From Isoptericola halotolerans (GTDB lineage Bacteria; Actinomycetota; Actinomycetes; Actinomycetales; Cellulomonadaceae), in NCBI RefSeq assembly GCF_003003075.1, contig NZ_PVTX01000006.1, forward strand, positions 124,001 through 188,000: a stretch of 64,000 bases of DNA. The letters run 5' to 3'. Below the pieces are notes generated by a model that had not been told where the DNA came from, made no database searches, and saw only the letters and a list, made by a program, of their open reading frames with translations. Both the position numbers and the translations under genes were made by a program. Position 1 is the stretch's first letter. Each line of letters begins with the position of its first letter. Of the stretch, positions 50,594-59,461 are shown piece after piece.

Positions 50594-51892
50594 TCAGGAG
50601 CCCAGGACGGTGTCGAACGCCTCGTCCAGGATGGCCAGGCCGCGACGCAGCTCGTCCTCGGTGATGGTCAGCGGCGGCAGCAGCTTGACGACCTCGCCGT
50701 CGGGACCCGAGGTCTCGACCAGCAGACCGTGCTCGAACGCGTACTGCGTCACCCGGCCGGCCAGCTCGCCGTCGGGCAGCTGGAGGCCGCGGGCCAGGCC
50801 GCGGCCCTTGGCCATCAGCTCGTGGTCGGGGTGGCGCGAGACGACCGAGTTGAAGTGGCTCTCGACGATCAGGCCCTTGGCCTTGATCTCCTTCTCGAGG
50901 GTGTCGTCGGACCAGTAGGTCCGGATCGCCTCGGAGGCCGTGGCGAACGCCGGGGCGAACCCGCGGAACGTGCCGTTGTGCTCGCCCGGCTCCCACACGT
51001 CCAGCTCGGGACGCACGAGGGTGAGGGCCATGGGCATGCCGTAGCCGGAGATCGACTTCGACAGGCAGATGATGTCCGGGACGATGCCGGCCTCCTCGAA
51101 GGAGAAGAACCCGCCGGTGCGGCCGCAGCCCATCTGGATGTCGTCGAGGATCAGCAGGATGCCGTGGGCCTTGCACAGCTCGGCGAGGCCACGGAGCCAC
51201 TCGGCGCGCGCGGCGTTGATGCCGCCCTCGCCCTGGACCGTCTCGACGATGACGGCGGCGGGCTCGTTGAGGCCGGACCCGCCGTCCTCGAGCATCCGCT
51301 GGAAGTACTGGAAGTCGTCGACGTCACCGTTGAAGTAGTCGTCGTACGGCATCGGGGTGGCGTGCACCAGCGGGATGCCGGCGCCGCCGCGCTTCATCGA
51401 GTTGCCGGTCACCGACAGGGCGCCGAGCGTCATGCCGTGGAACGCGTTGGTGAAGTTGATGACGGACTCGCGGCCCGTCACCTTGCGGGCGAGCTTGAGC
51501 GCCGCCTCGACGGAGTTCGCGCCGCCGGGGCCGGGGAAGACGACCTTGTGGTCGAGGCCGCGGGGCTCGAGGATGGTGGTGCGGAAGGTCTGCAGGAACT
51601 CGCGACGCGCCGTGGTGAACATGTCGAGCGTGTGCACCATGCGGTCGTCCGCGAGGAAGTCCAGGAGGACCTTCTTCAGGATCGGGTTGTTGTGCCCGTA
51701 GTTGAGCGAGCCTGCTCCCGCGAAGAAGTCGAGGTACTCGGTGCCGTCCTCGGCGTACACGGTGGCGCCGACCGCACGGTCGAACACCACGGGCCAGGCG
51801 CGGGAGTAGCTGCGGACCTCGGACTCGAGGGCGGTGAAGCCCGTCGGGTCATCGCCGGTCGACGCGTCGGACTGGGGGGTCAGGGTCGTCAC
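50594..51892 (-). CDS. ectB: Diaminobutyrate--2-oxoglutarate transaminase
   Basis: A 432-residue class-III aminotransferase with [37 protein letters not shown], the PLP-binding Asp ([15 protein letters not shown]) and Lys ([10 protein letters not shown]). It makes L-2,4-diaminobutyrate from aspartate semialdehyde. GTG 51892 is chosen because AGAGGAG lies eight bases before it; GTG 51901 would have no ribosome site. Confidence 0.96.
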   Translation of the reverse strand: MTTLTPQSDASTGDDPTGFTALESEVRSYSRAWPVVFDRAVGATVYAEDGTEYLDFFAGAGSLNYGHNNPILKKVLLDFLADDRMVHTLDMFTTARREFLQTFRTTILEPRGLDHKVVFPGPGGANSVEAALKLARKVTGRESVINFTNAFHGMTLGALSVTGNSMKRGGAGIPLVHATPMPYDDYFNGDVDDFQYFQRMLEDGGSGLNEPAAVIVETVQGEGGINAARAEWLRGLAELCKAHGILLILDDIQMGCGRTGGFFSFEEAGIVPDIICLSKSISGYGMPMALTLVRPELDVWEPGEHNGTFRGFAPAFATASEAIRTYWSDDTLEKEIKAKGLIVESHFNSVVSRHPDHELMAKGRGLARGLQLPDGELAGRVTQYAFEHGLLVETSGPDGEVVKLLPPLTITEDELRRGLAILDEAFDTVLGS

Positions 51893-51989
51893 GGAGGACA
51901 CTCCTCTGAGGTGGTGCGCGCGGGTGCTTCGAGTGGAACGGGGGCTGCGTCGTCACCTGCGCGCGGGACCGGCGCAACCCGGTGTCGTG

Positions 51990-52541
51990 TCAGTTGCGGA
52001 AACCCTCGATCACGAGCAGCGGTTCTGCCTCGTGGCCGTCGGGGAAGTGGTGCGCCTCGAAGCCGGACACCTCGGTGAGCGTGGCGTCGCGGTCCTCGGA
52101 CCAGCGCCGGAAGACGCGGCGGGAGGCGGCGTTGTCCTCGGTGACCGTGGTCACGAGGGAGGTGATCTCCGGCTGCTCGTCGATGACGGCGTCGATGAGC
52201 CGCCCGGCGAGCCGACGACCGCGGGCGCGTTCGTCGACCGCGACCTGCCACAGGAAGTAGCGGCTCGGGTCGGCCGGCAGGCGGTACCCGGTGACGAAGC
52301 CGACGACGTCGTCACCCAGCAGGGCGATCCGGCACGTGGCGGAGAAGTGGTCCGCCAGCAGCAGATAGCTGTACGACGAGTTCAGGTCCAGCGAGCCGGA
52401 GTCCCGGGCCACCCGCCACATGGCGCCACCGTCGTCGACGGTGGGCGGGCGGATCGTCAACGGCGTGGCGCCGTCCCCGGCTGCCGCGTCCGCGGTCGCC
52501 GGGTTGGTCGGTGTGGTCGATGTGCCGTCAGAGATTGTCAT
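51990..52541 (-). CDS. ectA: L-2,4-diaminobutyrate N-acetyltransferase
   Basis: A 183-residue GNAT enzyme: LTIRPPTVDDGGAMWRVARDSGSLDLNSSYSYLLLADHFSATCRIA, VGFVTGYRLPADPSRYFLWQVAVDERARGRRLAGRLID and VTTVTEDNAASRRVF. It acetylates diaminobutyrate in ectoine synthesis. The N-terminal 30 residues are Thr/Ala-rich and variable. ATG 52541; an ATG at 52555 is possible. TATGGT on the minus strand about ten bases before the start may be the -10 of the ect operon. Confidence 0.95.
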   Translation of the reverse strand: MTISDGTSTTPTNPATADAAAGDGATPLTIRPPTVDDGGAMWRVARDSGSLDLNSSYSYLLLADHFSATCRIALLGDDVVGFVTGYRLPADPSRYFLWQVAVDERARGRRLAGRLIDAVIDEQPEITSLVTTVTEDNAASRRVFRRWSEDRDATLTEVSGFEAHHFPDGHEAEPLLVIEGFRN

Positions 52542-52621
52542 ACCGCGAACAACCATAGACACGATCGAGGGATAATCCCACCCCGCCCAGATGATTTCAG
52601 GGTGCGACATTGACCACAGCC

Positions 52622-52665
52622 GCACGATGCCGGGGCGTCCGACGATGGACGCCCCGGCATCGTGC
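52622..52665 (-). terminator. greA terminator
   Basis: Perfect 19-base arms (52622-52640, 52647-52665), six-base loop, three bases past the greA stop. It separates greA from the ect promoter downstream on the same strand. Confidence 0.8.
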
Positions 52666-52668
52666 AGG

Positions 52669-53148
52669 TCAGCCGGAGAACGGCTTGGCGGAGCGGATCT
52701 CCACCGGGATCTCGCGCCCGTTCGGCGCGGTGTAGCTGGTGGACTCGCCCACCTTCTTGCCGTCGATGGCCGCGCCCAGCGGCGACGTCGGGGAGTAGAC
52801 GTCGAGGTCGGTGGTCCCGGCGATCTCGCGGGAGCCCATGAGGAACGTCATCTCGTCGCCCGCCACCTCGGCGACGACGACCATGCCGGCCTCCACCGTG
52901 CCGTCGTCGGCGGGCTTCCCGACCTGCACGTGACGCAGCTTCTCGGTCAGCTCGCGGATGCGGGCCTCGTTCTTCCCCTGCTCCTCGCGGGCCGCGTGGT
53001 AGCCGCCGTTCTCCTTGAGGTCGCCCTCGTCGCGTGCGGCAGCGATGCGCTCGGCGATCTCGGTGCGGGCCGGTCCGGAAAGGCGCTCCAGCTCCGACTG
53101 CAACCGGTCGTGAGCCTCCTGGGTGAGCCAGGTGACGTTCTCGGTCAC
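52669..53148 (-). CDS. greA: Transcription elongation factor GreA
   Basis: A 159-residue GreA: coiled-coil N-terminus TWLTQEAHDRLQSELERLSGPARTEIAERIAAARDEGDLKENGGYHAAREEQGKNEARIRELTEKL with the tip acidic residues, and the FKBP-like C-terminal domain (YSPTSPLGAAIDGKKVGE). It stimulates RNA polymerase to cleave backtracked RNA. GTG 53148 with AAAGGAGAG upstream. Confidence 0.97.
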   Translation of the reverse strand: MTENVTWLTQEAHDRLQSELERLSGPARTEIAERIAAARDEGDLKENGGYHAAREEQGKNEARIRELTEKLRHVQVGKPADDGTVEAGMVVVAEVAGDEMTFLMGSREIAGTTDLDVYSPTSPLGAAIDGKKVGESTSYTAPNGREIPVEIRSAKPFSG

Positions 53149-53301
53149 GAGGGCTCTCCTTTCGTGGTGCTCGTCGCCTGCCCCGGGTGACGCGCGCCGG
53201 TGCGCCCGGCGGGCGTCGGCACGCGCGCCGGACGGCGCAGGACTGCGTGTGAATCCCTCAGGATAGCCGACGCGGGCGCGGACGTGCACCGTATGGCGCG
53301 C

Positions 53302-53733
53302 TCAGCCGCCGGTGGGGGCGCAGGCCGTGACGTCGGCGGCGGTCGCCTCCTCGGAGGTGCCGACGGTCACCGTGTAGGCCGAGGTCCGGTCCTGCACGGG
53401 GCCCACCGGAACCTCGAGCGTGCCCACCTGCGCGTAGCTGGTGGACAGGGCGTCGACGGTGCAGACCGCCGTCGTGCCGGGAGGCATGTGCACCTGGAAG
53501 GTGACGTCCAGGTGCTCGGCGTCGACGACCTCGAACCCCACCATCTCGGCGGTCACCGGGTCCGCGGCGGTCCGCGCGAACGAGAACCAGGCCGTGGCGC
53601 CGACGGCGGCGGCCAGGGCCACGCCGATGGCGACCTTGGCGCCGCGTCCCGGACCTCGGCGCGCCGTCGCCGGGGTGGTCGGCGAGTCTCCGTAGCGGCC
53701 GGGCGGGACGGTGGGGGACTGCTCGGAGGTCAT
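53302..53733 (-). CDS. DUF4307 family membrane protein
   Basis: A 143-residue protein with a Pro-rich N-terminus, one membrane helix (VAIGVALAAAVGATAWFSF) and an extracytoplasmic beta domain ending in two Cys-containing strands (AVCTVDALS; ADVTACAPTGG). This is the DUF4307 layout, often next to mca and greA in actinobacteria. Function unknown. GACAAT lies six bases before its ATG. Confidence 0.85.
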   Translation of the reverse strand: MTSEQSPTVPPGRYGDSPTTPATARRGPGRGAKVAIGVALAAAVGATAWFSFARTAADPVTAEMVGFEVVDAEHLDVTFQVHMPPGTTAVCTVDALSTSYAQVGTLEVPVGPVQDRTSAYTVTVGTSEEATAADVTACAPTGG

Positions 53734-53786
53734 GACACCATTGTCCTCCACGAGGCGGACGTCCCGAACCCATCCCAGGAGGACCC

Positions 53787-54683
53787 TTGACCGGCGAACC
53801 ACTGCGGCTCATGGCGGTGCACGCGCACCCGGACGACGAGGCGAGCAAGGGCGCCGCGACGACGGCGAAGTACGCGGCCGAGGGTGTCGAGGTCCTCGTC
53901 GTCACCTGCACCGGCGGGGAGCGCGGCGACGTGCTCAACCCGTCCTTCGTGCCCCCCGAGGGGCTCTCGTTCGACACGATCGAGGACAAGCGCGCCGTGC
54001 GACGCCTCGAGATGGCCGCGGCCGCGGCAGCGCTCGGCGTGCGCCAGCAGTGGCTGGGGTTCGTCGACTCGGGCCTCCCGGAGGGCGACCCTCTGCCCCC
54101 GCTGCCGGAGGGCTGCTTCGCGCTGGTCCCGCTGGAGGAGGCCGCCGCGCCGCTCGTCGAGCTCGTCCGCCAGTTCCGCCCGCACGTCATGACGACGTAC
54201 GACCCGACCGGTGGGTACCCGCACCCGGACCACATCCGCTGCCACGAGGTCGCGTTCGAGGCCTACCACGCGGCGGGCGACGCCGGCCGCTACGCCGTGG
54301 ACGGCGGTGCGGAGCCGTGGGCGCCGCGCAAGCTCTACTACAACCACGGCTTCTCGATGGAGCGCATCCGCGCGGCGCACGAGGCCATGACGGGCGCCGG
54401 CCTGGAGTCGCCGTTCGGCGACTGGATCGAGTCGCGCACCGCCCGGGAGATCCCCGAGCGGGAGGTCACCACCCGGATCGACGTCTCCGACCACTTCGCC
54501 CAGCGGGACGCGGCGCTGGTCGCGCACGCCTCGCAGATCGATCCCGACGGCTTCTTCTTCGCGGTGCCGCGCGACCTCGAGGTCGACGTGTGGCCCACCG
54601 AGGAGTTCGAGCTCGCCGACTCCCGGGTGCCCGTGGAGACACCGGAGGACGACCTGTTCGCCGGCGTCCGGGAGGAGTCCTGA
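53787..54683 (+). CDS. mca: Mycothiol S-conjugate amidase
   Basis: A 298-residue member of the Mca/MshB family: zinc motif HAHPDDEASKG, TCTGGERGDVLNPSF, GVRQQWLGFVDSGLPEGDPLPPLPEGCFA, RPHVMTTYDPTGGYPHPDHIRCHEVA. Length and the last segment match Mca, which cleaves mycothiol-toxin conjugates. TTG start 53787 with AGGAGG at 53777-53782. First of a three-gene operon with overlaps of three and four bases. Confidence 0.92.
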   Translation: MTGEPLRLMAVHAHPDDEASKGAATTAKYAAEGVEVLVVTCTGGERGDVLNPSFVPPEGLSFDTIEDKRAVRRLEMAAAAAALGVRQQWLGFVDSGLPEGDPLPPLPEGCFALVPLEEAAAPLVELVRQFRPHVMTTYDPTGGYPHPDHIRCHEVAFEAYHAAGDAGRYAVDGGAEPWAPRKLYYNHGFSMERIRAAHEAMTGAGLESPFGDWIESRTAREIPEREVTTRIDVSDHFAQRDAALVAHASQIDPDGFFFAVPRDLEVDVWPTEEFELADSRVPVETPEDDLFAGVREES

Positions 54684-55045
54684 TGTCCGCCGCGCTGCTC
54701 GCCGGCCTGCTCGCCGACGTCGGCCCGTCACCCAGCCCGACCACCCCGCCGCTGGAGAGCTGGGAGGTCACCCCGGGGCTGACGGGGTTCCTCGCGACGT
54801 TCGCCGTCGCCGTCGCCGCCGTGCTGCTGTTCTTCTCCCTGAGCCGCCACATGCGCAAGGCGAACGCCTACGCCCGGGCGCACGGCATCGAGGTGCCGGA
54901 GCGACGCTCGATCGGGTTCCGGGCCGCGGGCGACGACCGCGGCACGTCGGCGAGCTCGCCCGACGCGGCCGGCACGCCGGTCTCGCCGTCGGACGCGTCG
55001 CCGGACGGCGGCGCCCCGGACGGGCCGGGTCGGCACCCGGCATGA
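54683..55045 (+). CDS. Small single-helix membrane protein
   Basis: A 120-residue protein: a short outside segment (PSPSPTTPPLESWEVTPG), one membrane helix (LTGFLATFAVAVAAVLLFFSLS) and a cytoplasmic tail starting RHMRKANAYARAHGIEVPERR, then Ser/Asp/Pro-rich. The helix followed by RHMRK resembles small membrane proteins found next to mca in other actinobacteria. Function unknown. ATG overlaps the mca stop. Confidence 0.75.
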   Translation: MSAALLAGLLADVGPSPSPTTPPLESWEVTPGLTGFLATFAVAVAAVLLFFSLSRHMRKANAYARAHGIEVPERRSIGFRAAGDDRGTSASSPDAAGTPVSPSDASPDGGAPDGPGRHPA

Positions 55046-55854
55046 CGCGCGTCACCGTCGCCCAGGTCGAGGTGTCGGACGACCACGAGGCGAACCGGTA
55101 CATGGTCGGGGACGCGTTCTCCGCCGCGGCCGCGGTGCAGGCAGACCTGCTCGTCCTGCCCGAGTACGCCTCGGGGTACCACCGGCACGGCGTCGGCATC
55201 GAGCACGCCGAGCCGCTGGACGGGCCGTTCGTGTCCATGCTGCGCGCGCTCGCCGCGGAGCACGGGACGGCGGTGCTCGCCGGCACGACGCTCCCGGGTG
55301 CCGAGCCGGGACCGGCCGGCGGGGAGCGTCGCGGGGTGAACGCCGTCGTCGCCGTGGACGCCTCGGGGGCGCTCGCGGGCGTCTACCGCAAGGTCCACCT
55401 CTACGACGCGTTCGGCACGCGCGAGTCGGACCGCCTCGAGCCGGGGCCGGCCGACGCCGAGCCGTTGACGCTCCGGGTGGGCGAGCTGACCTTCGGCGTG
55501 ATCACCTGCTACGACCTGCGGTTCCCCGAGTCGGCGCGCCGGGTGGTCGACGCCGGGGCGGACGTCCTGGTGGTCCCCGCCGCCTGGGTCGCGGGCCCCC
55601 TCAAGGCGGAGCACTGGCGCACGCTGCTCGCGGCGCGGGCGATCGAGAACACCGTCGTGGCGATCGGTGTCGGCATGGCCGGCAAGGGCGTGACGGGCAG
55701 GTCCGTGCTCGTGGGGCCGGACGGCGTCGTCGGCCTGGAGCTGGACGAGCGCCCGCAGTACCGCACGGTGGACCTGGACCCCGCGGAGCTCGCTGCGGTG
55801 CGCCGGGCGAACCCGTCGCTGGAGAACCGGCGCTACGCCGTCGTGCCCCGCTGA
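55042..55854 (+). CDS. Nitrilase superfamily carbon-nitrogen hydrolase
   Basis: A 270-residue C-N hydrolase with the Glu-Lys-Cys triad: Glu41 in LLVLPEYASG, Lys117 in YRKVHLYD, Cys156 in ITCYDLRFPE. The spacing fits the Nit1/Nit2-like omega-amidase or deaminated-glutathione amidase branch, plausible beside mca in thiol metabolism, but the substrate is not shown. ATG overlaps the preceding stop by four bases. Confidence 0.88.
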   Translation: MTRVTVAQVEVSDDHEANRYMVGDAFSAAAAVQADLLVLPEYASGYHRHGVGIEHAEPLDGPFVSMLRALAAEHGTAVLAGTTLPGAEPGPAGGERRGVNAVVAVDASGALAGVYRKVHLYDAFGTRESDRLEPGPADAEPLTLRVGELTFGVITCYDLRFPESARRVVDAGADVLVVPAAWVAGPLKAEHWRTLLAARAIENTVVAIGVGMAGKGVTGRSVLVGPDGVVGLELDERPQYRTVDLDPAELAAVRRANPSLENRRYAVVPR

Positions 55855-55859
55855 TCCTC

Positions 55860-55921
55860 GCCGAACGTCGAGGTTCGGCCCGGAATGCGGCGCCAAACCG
55901 GTCCGAACCTCGACGTTCGGC
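55860..55921. terminator. Inverted repeat between nitrilase and hemolysin III genes
   Basis: Perfect 19-base arms (55860-55878, 55903-55921), 24-base loop. Each arm can fold on itself (CCGAAC...GTTCGG). It lies between converging gene ends, 6 bases after the nitrilase stop. Confidence 0.6.
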
Positions 55922-55965
55922 GGCCGGCGGGCGGCGGACGGCGGCGGCCGGGGGGACGCCCGGCG

Positions 55966-56697
55966 TCACACGGCGGCGAGGTAGATCGCCACGGTGTGGC
56001 AGGTGAACCCGACCACGGTCAGCGCGTGGAAGATCTCGTGGAAGCCGAACCAGCGGGGCGAGGGGTCGGGGAACTTGGTGCCGTACACGACGGCGCCGAG
56101 GGTGTAGGCGAGCCCACCTCCGGCCACGAGCCAGACCACCGCGGGGCCGCCGGTGGCACCGAACTGGCCCAGGTAGCCGACGGCCACCCACCCGAGGGCC
56201 AGGTAGATGGGCACGTAGAGCCACCGTGGCGCACCCATCCACAGCAGCCGGGTGAGCACGCCGGCGGCGGCGCCGATCCACACGACGGTGAGCAGGATCG
56301 TCGCGGAGCGCGGGTCCAGCAGCATGACGGCCAGCGGTGTGTAGGTGCCGGCGATGATGATGAAGATGTTCGCGTGGTCCAGGCGACGCAGGGCCGCCTC
56401 GACGCGCGGCGACCAGGTGCCGGTGTGGTAGACGGCGCTGGTGGCGAAGAGCATGAAGGCGCTGAGCCCGAAGACCGCCGCGGCGACCTTCCCGGCGACC
56501 GGTTCGGCCAGCACGACGAGGACGATGCTCGCAGCCAGCGCGAGGGGGGTCGTGGCCGCGTGGATCCACCCGCGCAGCCTGGGCTTGAGACGCCGCACGG
56601 CGTCCTTCGCGTCCTGTGCCACGCCCTTCGCGGCGGCGATCGTCTCGCCGTGCTCCGGGGCGTCGACCCGACCACGACGCTCGGCTCCTCCTGCCAC
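55966..56697 (-). CDS. Hemolysin III family (PAQR-type) membrane protein
   Basis: A 243-residue protein with seven membrane helices and the Hly-III/PAQR marks: a His-containing SAVYHTGTWSP, LDHANIFIIIAGTYTP, and HEIFHALTVVGFTCHTVAIY with paired His residues. Related proteins are thought to be hydrolases or regulators of membrane lipids. GTG 56697 after AAGGAGA. Divergent from an isoprenyl synthase gene, an arrangement also known in mycobacteria, with an operator between them. Confidence 0.9.
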   Translation of the reverse strand: MAGGAERRGRVDAPEHGETIAAAKGVAQDAKDAVRRLKPRLRGWIHAATTPLALAASIVLVVLAEPVAGKVAAAVFGLSAFMLFATSAVYHTGTWSPRVEAALRRLDHANIFIIIAGTYTPLAVMLLDPRSATILLTVVWIGAAAGVLTRLLWMGAPRWLYVPIYLALGWVAVGYLGQFGATGGPAVVWLVAGGGLAYTLGAVVYGTKFPDPSPRWFGFHEIFHALTVVGFTCHTVAIYLAAV

Positions 56698-56728
56698 TGG
56701 ATGTCTCCTTGCTGCTGTTCGACCGATC

Positions 56729-56748
56729 AACCTACGGTTCCGTAGGTT
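56729..56748. promoter_or_regulatory. Perfect palindrome between hlyIII and the isoprenyl synthase gene
   Basis: AACCTACGG-TT-CCGTAGGTT, 9-base arms, 2-base spacer. It contains TAGGTT, a possible -10 of hlyIII on the minus strand. TetR/DesT-like repressors bind similar sites, but no regulator gene of that kind is adjacent. Confidence 0.65.
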
Positions 56749-56914
56749 ACGCCAGCGTAGGCGTCGTCCGACACCCCGCTCGCCGGGGTCCTGTGAAGAT
56801 CGTGCGACGGGATCGCGGGGCCTGCTCGCCCGGCCCGCCGGACGTCCCGTGCGGACGGCCCGGAGCGGTACCGTTGTCCCGATTCGTCCGCCCCCCACCC
56901 CGCGAAGGACCAGC

Positions 56915-57676
56915 GTGCGCCTGCCCCACCCGCTGTACAGCCTGTACGAGCGTCGGCTCGCCGGGTCCCTGGACCGCGAGCAGATGCCACGCCATGTCGG
57001 GGTCATCCTCGACGGCAACCGGCGCTGGGCGAAGTCCTTCGGCGAGACGGCGGCCACGGGGCACCGGCGTGGCGCCGACAAGATCACCGAGTTCCTCGGC
57101 TGGGCGGAGGAGCTGGGCATCGAGGTCGTGACCCTCTGGATGCTCTCCACGGACAACCTCGCGCGCCCGAAGGGCGAGCTCGCCAACCTGCTCGACATCA
57201 TCGAGGACGCCGTCCGTGACCTCGCCGGCTCGGGACGCTGGCGCCTGCGCGTGATGGGACGGCTCGACCTGCTGCCGGAGCGCCTCGCGAGCGCCCTGCG
57301 CGCCGCCGCGACCGAGACGGCCGACGTCGTCGGTCTGCACGTCAACGTCGCCGTCGGCTACGGGGGTCGCCACGAGATCGCCGACGCGGTGCGGTCCTAC
57401 CTGCGCGCCGAGGAGGCCAACGGGACCACGCTGGCCGAGCTGGCCGAGCGCCTGGACGTCGAGGACATCGCGGCCCACCTGTACACCAAGGGTCAGCCGG
57501 ACCCCGAGCTGGTGATCCGGACCTCCGGCGAGCTCCGGGTGGGCGGCTTCCTCATGTGGCAGAGCGCCCACTCCGAGCTGTCGTTCGTCGAGGCCTACTG
57601 GCCGGACTTCCGGCGCGTGGACTTCCTGCGGGCGCTGCGCGACTTCTCCCGGCGCGAGCGCCGGCTGGGACGATAG
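56915..57676 (+). CDS. Isoprenyl transferase (cis-prenyl synthase)
   Basis: A 253-residue cis-prenyltransferase with HVGVILDGNRRWAKSFGE, GHRRGADKITEFLGWAEELGIEVVTLWMLSTDNLARP, GYGGRHEIADAV and RTSGELRVGGFLMWQSAHSELSFVEAYWPDF. It condenses isopentenyl diphosphate to a Z-prenyl chain. Adjacent hlyIII suggests the short-chain Z-farnesyl diphosphate synthase type (Rv1086-like), but product length cannot be read from sequence. GTG 56915 after GCGAAGGA. Confidence 0.94.
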   Translation: MRLPHPLYSLYERRLAGSLDREQMPRHVGVILDGNRRWAKSFGETAATGHRRGADKITEFLGWAEELGIEVVTLWMLSTDNLARPKGELANLLDIIEDAVRDLAGSGRWRLRVMGRLDLLPERLASALRAAATETADVVGLHVNVAVGYGGRHEIADAVRSYLRAEEANGTTLAELAERLDVEDIAAHLYTKGQPDPELVIRTSGELRVGGFLMWQSAHSELSFVEAYWPDFRRVDFLRALRDFSRRERRLGR

Positions 57677-57725
57677 GCCACGACGGCCAGACGCTCGCGG
57701 CGACGACGCCGGGACAGGAGAACCC

Positions 57726-58214
57726 ATGACGACACCCGACACCACCTTGTCCGGCTCGGCACGTGACGCCGCGCGGACCTGGGAGGCGCTGTTCCGCACC
57801 CAGGTCACCCTCATGCGCCGGTTCCAGGCCGACTCCGTGTGGAGCGAGGTGTCCATGCGCGAGTACGACGTGCTGTTCACCCTGTCCCGGGCGGCGAGCT
57901 GCACGATGCGGCTGCGCGACCTCAACGAGAGCGTCCTCATGGCGCAGTCGTCGCTCTCCCGGCTCGTCGAACGGCTCGAGGACCGTGAGCTGGTGCTGCG
58001 CTCCGTCCCGGACGACGACGCCCGCGGCACCCTCGTCGCGCTGACCGAGACCGGACGCCGGGTGCAGCGAGCCGTCGGACGGCGGCACGTCCGGGCGATG
58101 GAGCAGTACGTCGGCGGCGCCCTGGACATCGAGGAGCAGGCGGAGCTGACGCGCCTGCTCGACAAGCTGCGCGGCGCACAGGTCGGCATCGCGGACTGGA
58201 CACCGCAGGATTGA
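57726..58214 (+). CDS. MarR family transcriptional regulator
   Basis: A 162-residue MarR protein: SMREYDVLFTLSRAASCTMRLRDLNESVLMAQSSLSRLVERLEDRELVLRSVPDDDARGTLVALTETG has the helix-turn-helix and the wing with DDARGT. No palindrome was seen in its own 49-base upstream gap. Target unknown. ATG 57726 with GACAGGAG before it. Confidence 0.9.
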   Translation: MTTPDTTLSGSARDAARTWEALFRTQVTLMRRFQADSVWSEVSMREYDVLFTLSRAASCTMRLRDLNESVLMAQSSLSRLVERLEDRELVLRSVPDDDARGTLVALTETGRRVQRAVGRRHVRAMEQYVGGALDIEEQAELTRLLDKLRGAQVGIADWTPQD

Positions 58215-58224
58215 TCGCGCCGGT

Positions 58225-58230
58225 TATCCT
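58225..58230 (+). promoter_or_regulatory. -10 element for the glycerate kinase gene
   Basis: TATCCT, six bases (CGCCCC), then GTG 58237. Leaderless pattern. Confidence 0.5.
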
Positions 58231-58236
58231 CGCCCC

Positions 58237-59442
58237 GTGACCTCGCCGACGACTGCCGAGCCCGCCGCCCAGCACGCCGTGACCCGCACCGACACGCCCG
58301 ACGCGCCCCACGTCGTGGTCGTGCCCGACTCCTTCAAGGGCAGCCTCGGCGCCACCGACGTCGCCGCGGCGCTGCGAGCCGGCGTCCTCGCCGCCTGTCC
58401 CGGGGCCCGGGTGACGAGCCTGGCCATGGCCGACGGCGGGGAAGGCACCCTCGACGCCCTGCTCACCACGTGGTCGACCCCCGTCCGGCACGTCGAGACG
58501 GTCGATGCCGTGGGCCGCCCGCGGACCGCACGGTGCGCGGTCTCGCCCGACGGCCGCACCGGCGTCGTCGAGCTGGCCGAGGCGAGTGGCCTGCCGGCCG
58601 TCGGCGACGTCCCGCTCCAGCCGCTGCACGCCGGCACGCGCGGCACCGGCGAGCTCGCGGCGGCCGTGCTCGACGCCGGCGTCGAGGAGGTGCTGGTCTG
58701 CCTGGGAGGCTCCGCCTCGACGGACGGCGGCGCGGGCGTCCTGGCCGGCCTGGGTGCCCGGCTGCTCGACGCGGACGGCGACCCCGTCCCCGACGGCGGC
58801 GAGGGCCTGGCGCAGGTGGCCTCCCTCGACCTGTCGGGCCTGCACCCTCGCGCCCGTGCGGTGCGCTGGCGCCTGGCGGTCGACGTGACCAACCCGCTCG
58901 TCGGTGAGCTGGGGTCGGCCGCCGTGTTCGCCCCGCAGAAGGGCGCCGGCCCGGGCGACGTGGCCTTCCTCGACGCGGCGCTGGCCCGGTGGGCGGACCT
59001 CCTCGAGCGCGAGACCGGCGTCCGCGTCCACGAGCTGCCGGGAGCCGGTGCCGCCGGAGGTGTCCCCGCGGCGCTCGTGGCGCTGCTCGGCGCGGAGCTC
59101 GAGCCGGGGGCGTCGCTCGTCGCCGAGGCCGTCGGTCTGCCGGCGGCGCTCGAGGACGCCGCGCTGGTGATCACCGGGGAGGGGTCGTTCGACTCCCAGT
59201 CGGTGCGGGGCAAGGTGGCCGACGGCGTCGCGCGCCTCGCCGCGGCGTCCGCGGCCCGACCCCCGGTCGTGGTGGTGGCCGGCCAGGTGCTGCTCCCGGC
59301 CGAGCAGGCCCGTGCGGCGGGGATCGCCGCGGCGTTCTCGATCGCCCCCGGGCCGATCGGCCTCGACGACCTGATGTCACGGACGGCCGCGCGGCTCAGC
59401 GAGGTCGCGGCGTCGGTCACGAGCCTCACGCTCGCGCGGTAA
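58237..59442 (+). CDS. Glycerate kinase (GarK/GlxK type)
   Basis: A 401-residue kinase: VVVVPDSFKGSLGATDVAAALRAGV, ADGGEGTLDALL, VCLGGSASTDGGAGVLAGLGA, AVFAPQKGAGPGDVAFLD, TGEGSFDSQSVRGKV. These are the class-I glycerate kinase motifs; the enzyme phosphorylates glycerate to 2-phosphoglycerate. The N-terminal 25 residues are not conserved; the start is set by the -10 spacing. Confidence 0.93.
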   Translation: MTSPTTAEPAAQHAVTRTDTPDAPHVVVVPDSFKGSLGATDVAAALRAGVLAACPGARVTSLAMADGGEGTLDALLTTWSTPVRHVETVDAVGRPRTARCAVSPDGRTGVVELAEASGLPAVGDVPLQPLHAGTRGTGELAAAVLDAGVEEVLVCLGGSASTDGGAGVLAGLGARLLDADGDPVPDGGEGLAQVASLDLSGLHPRARAVRWRLAVDVTNPLVGELGSAAVFAPQKGAGPGDVAFLDAALARWADLLERETGVRVHELPGAGAAGGVPAALVALLGAELEPGASLVAEAVGLPAALEDAALVITGEGSFDSQSVRGKVADGVARLAAASAARPPVVVVAGQVLLPAEQARAAGIAAAFSIAPGPIGLDDLMSRTAARLSEVAASVTSLTLAR

Positions 59443-59461
59443 GGGGCGGGCGGGCCCCCGG

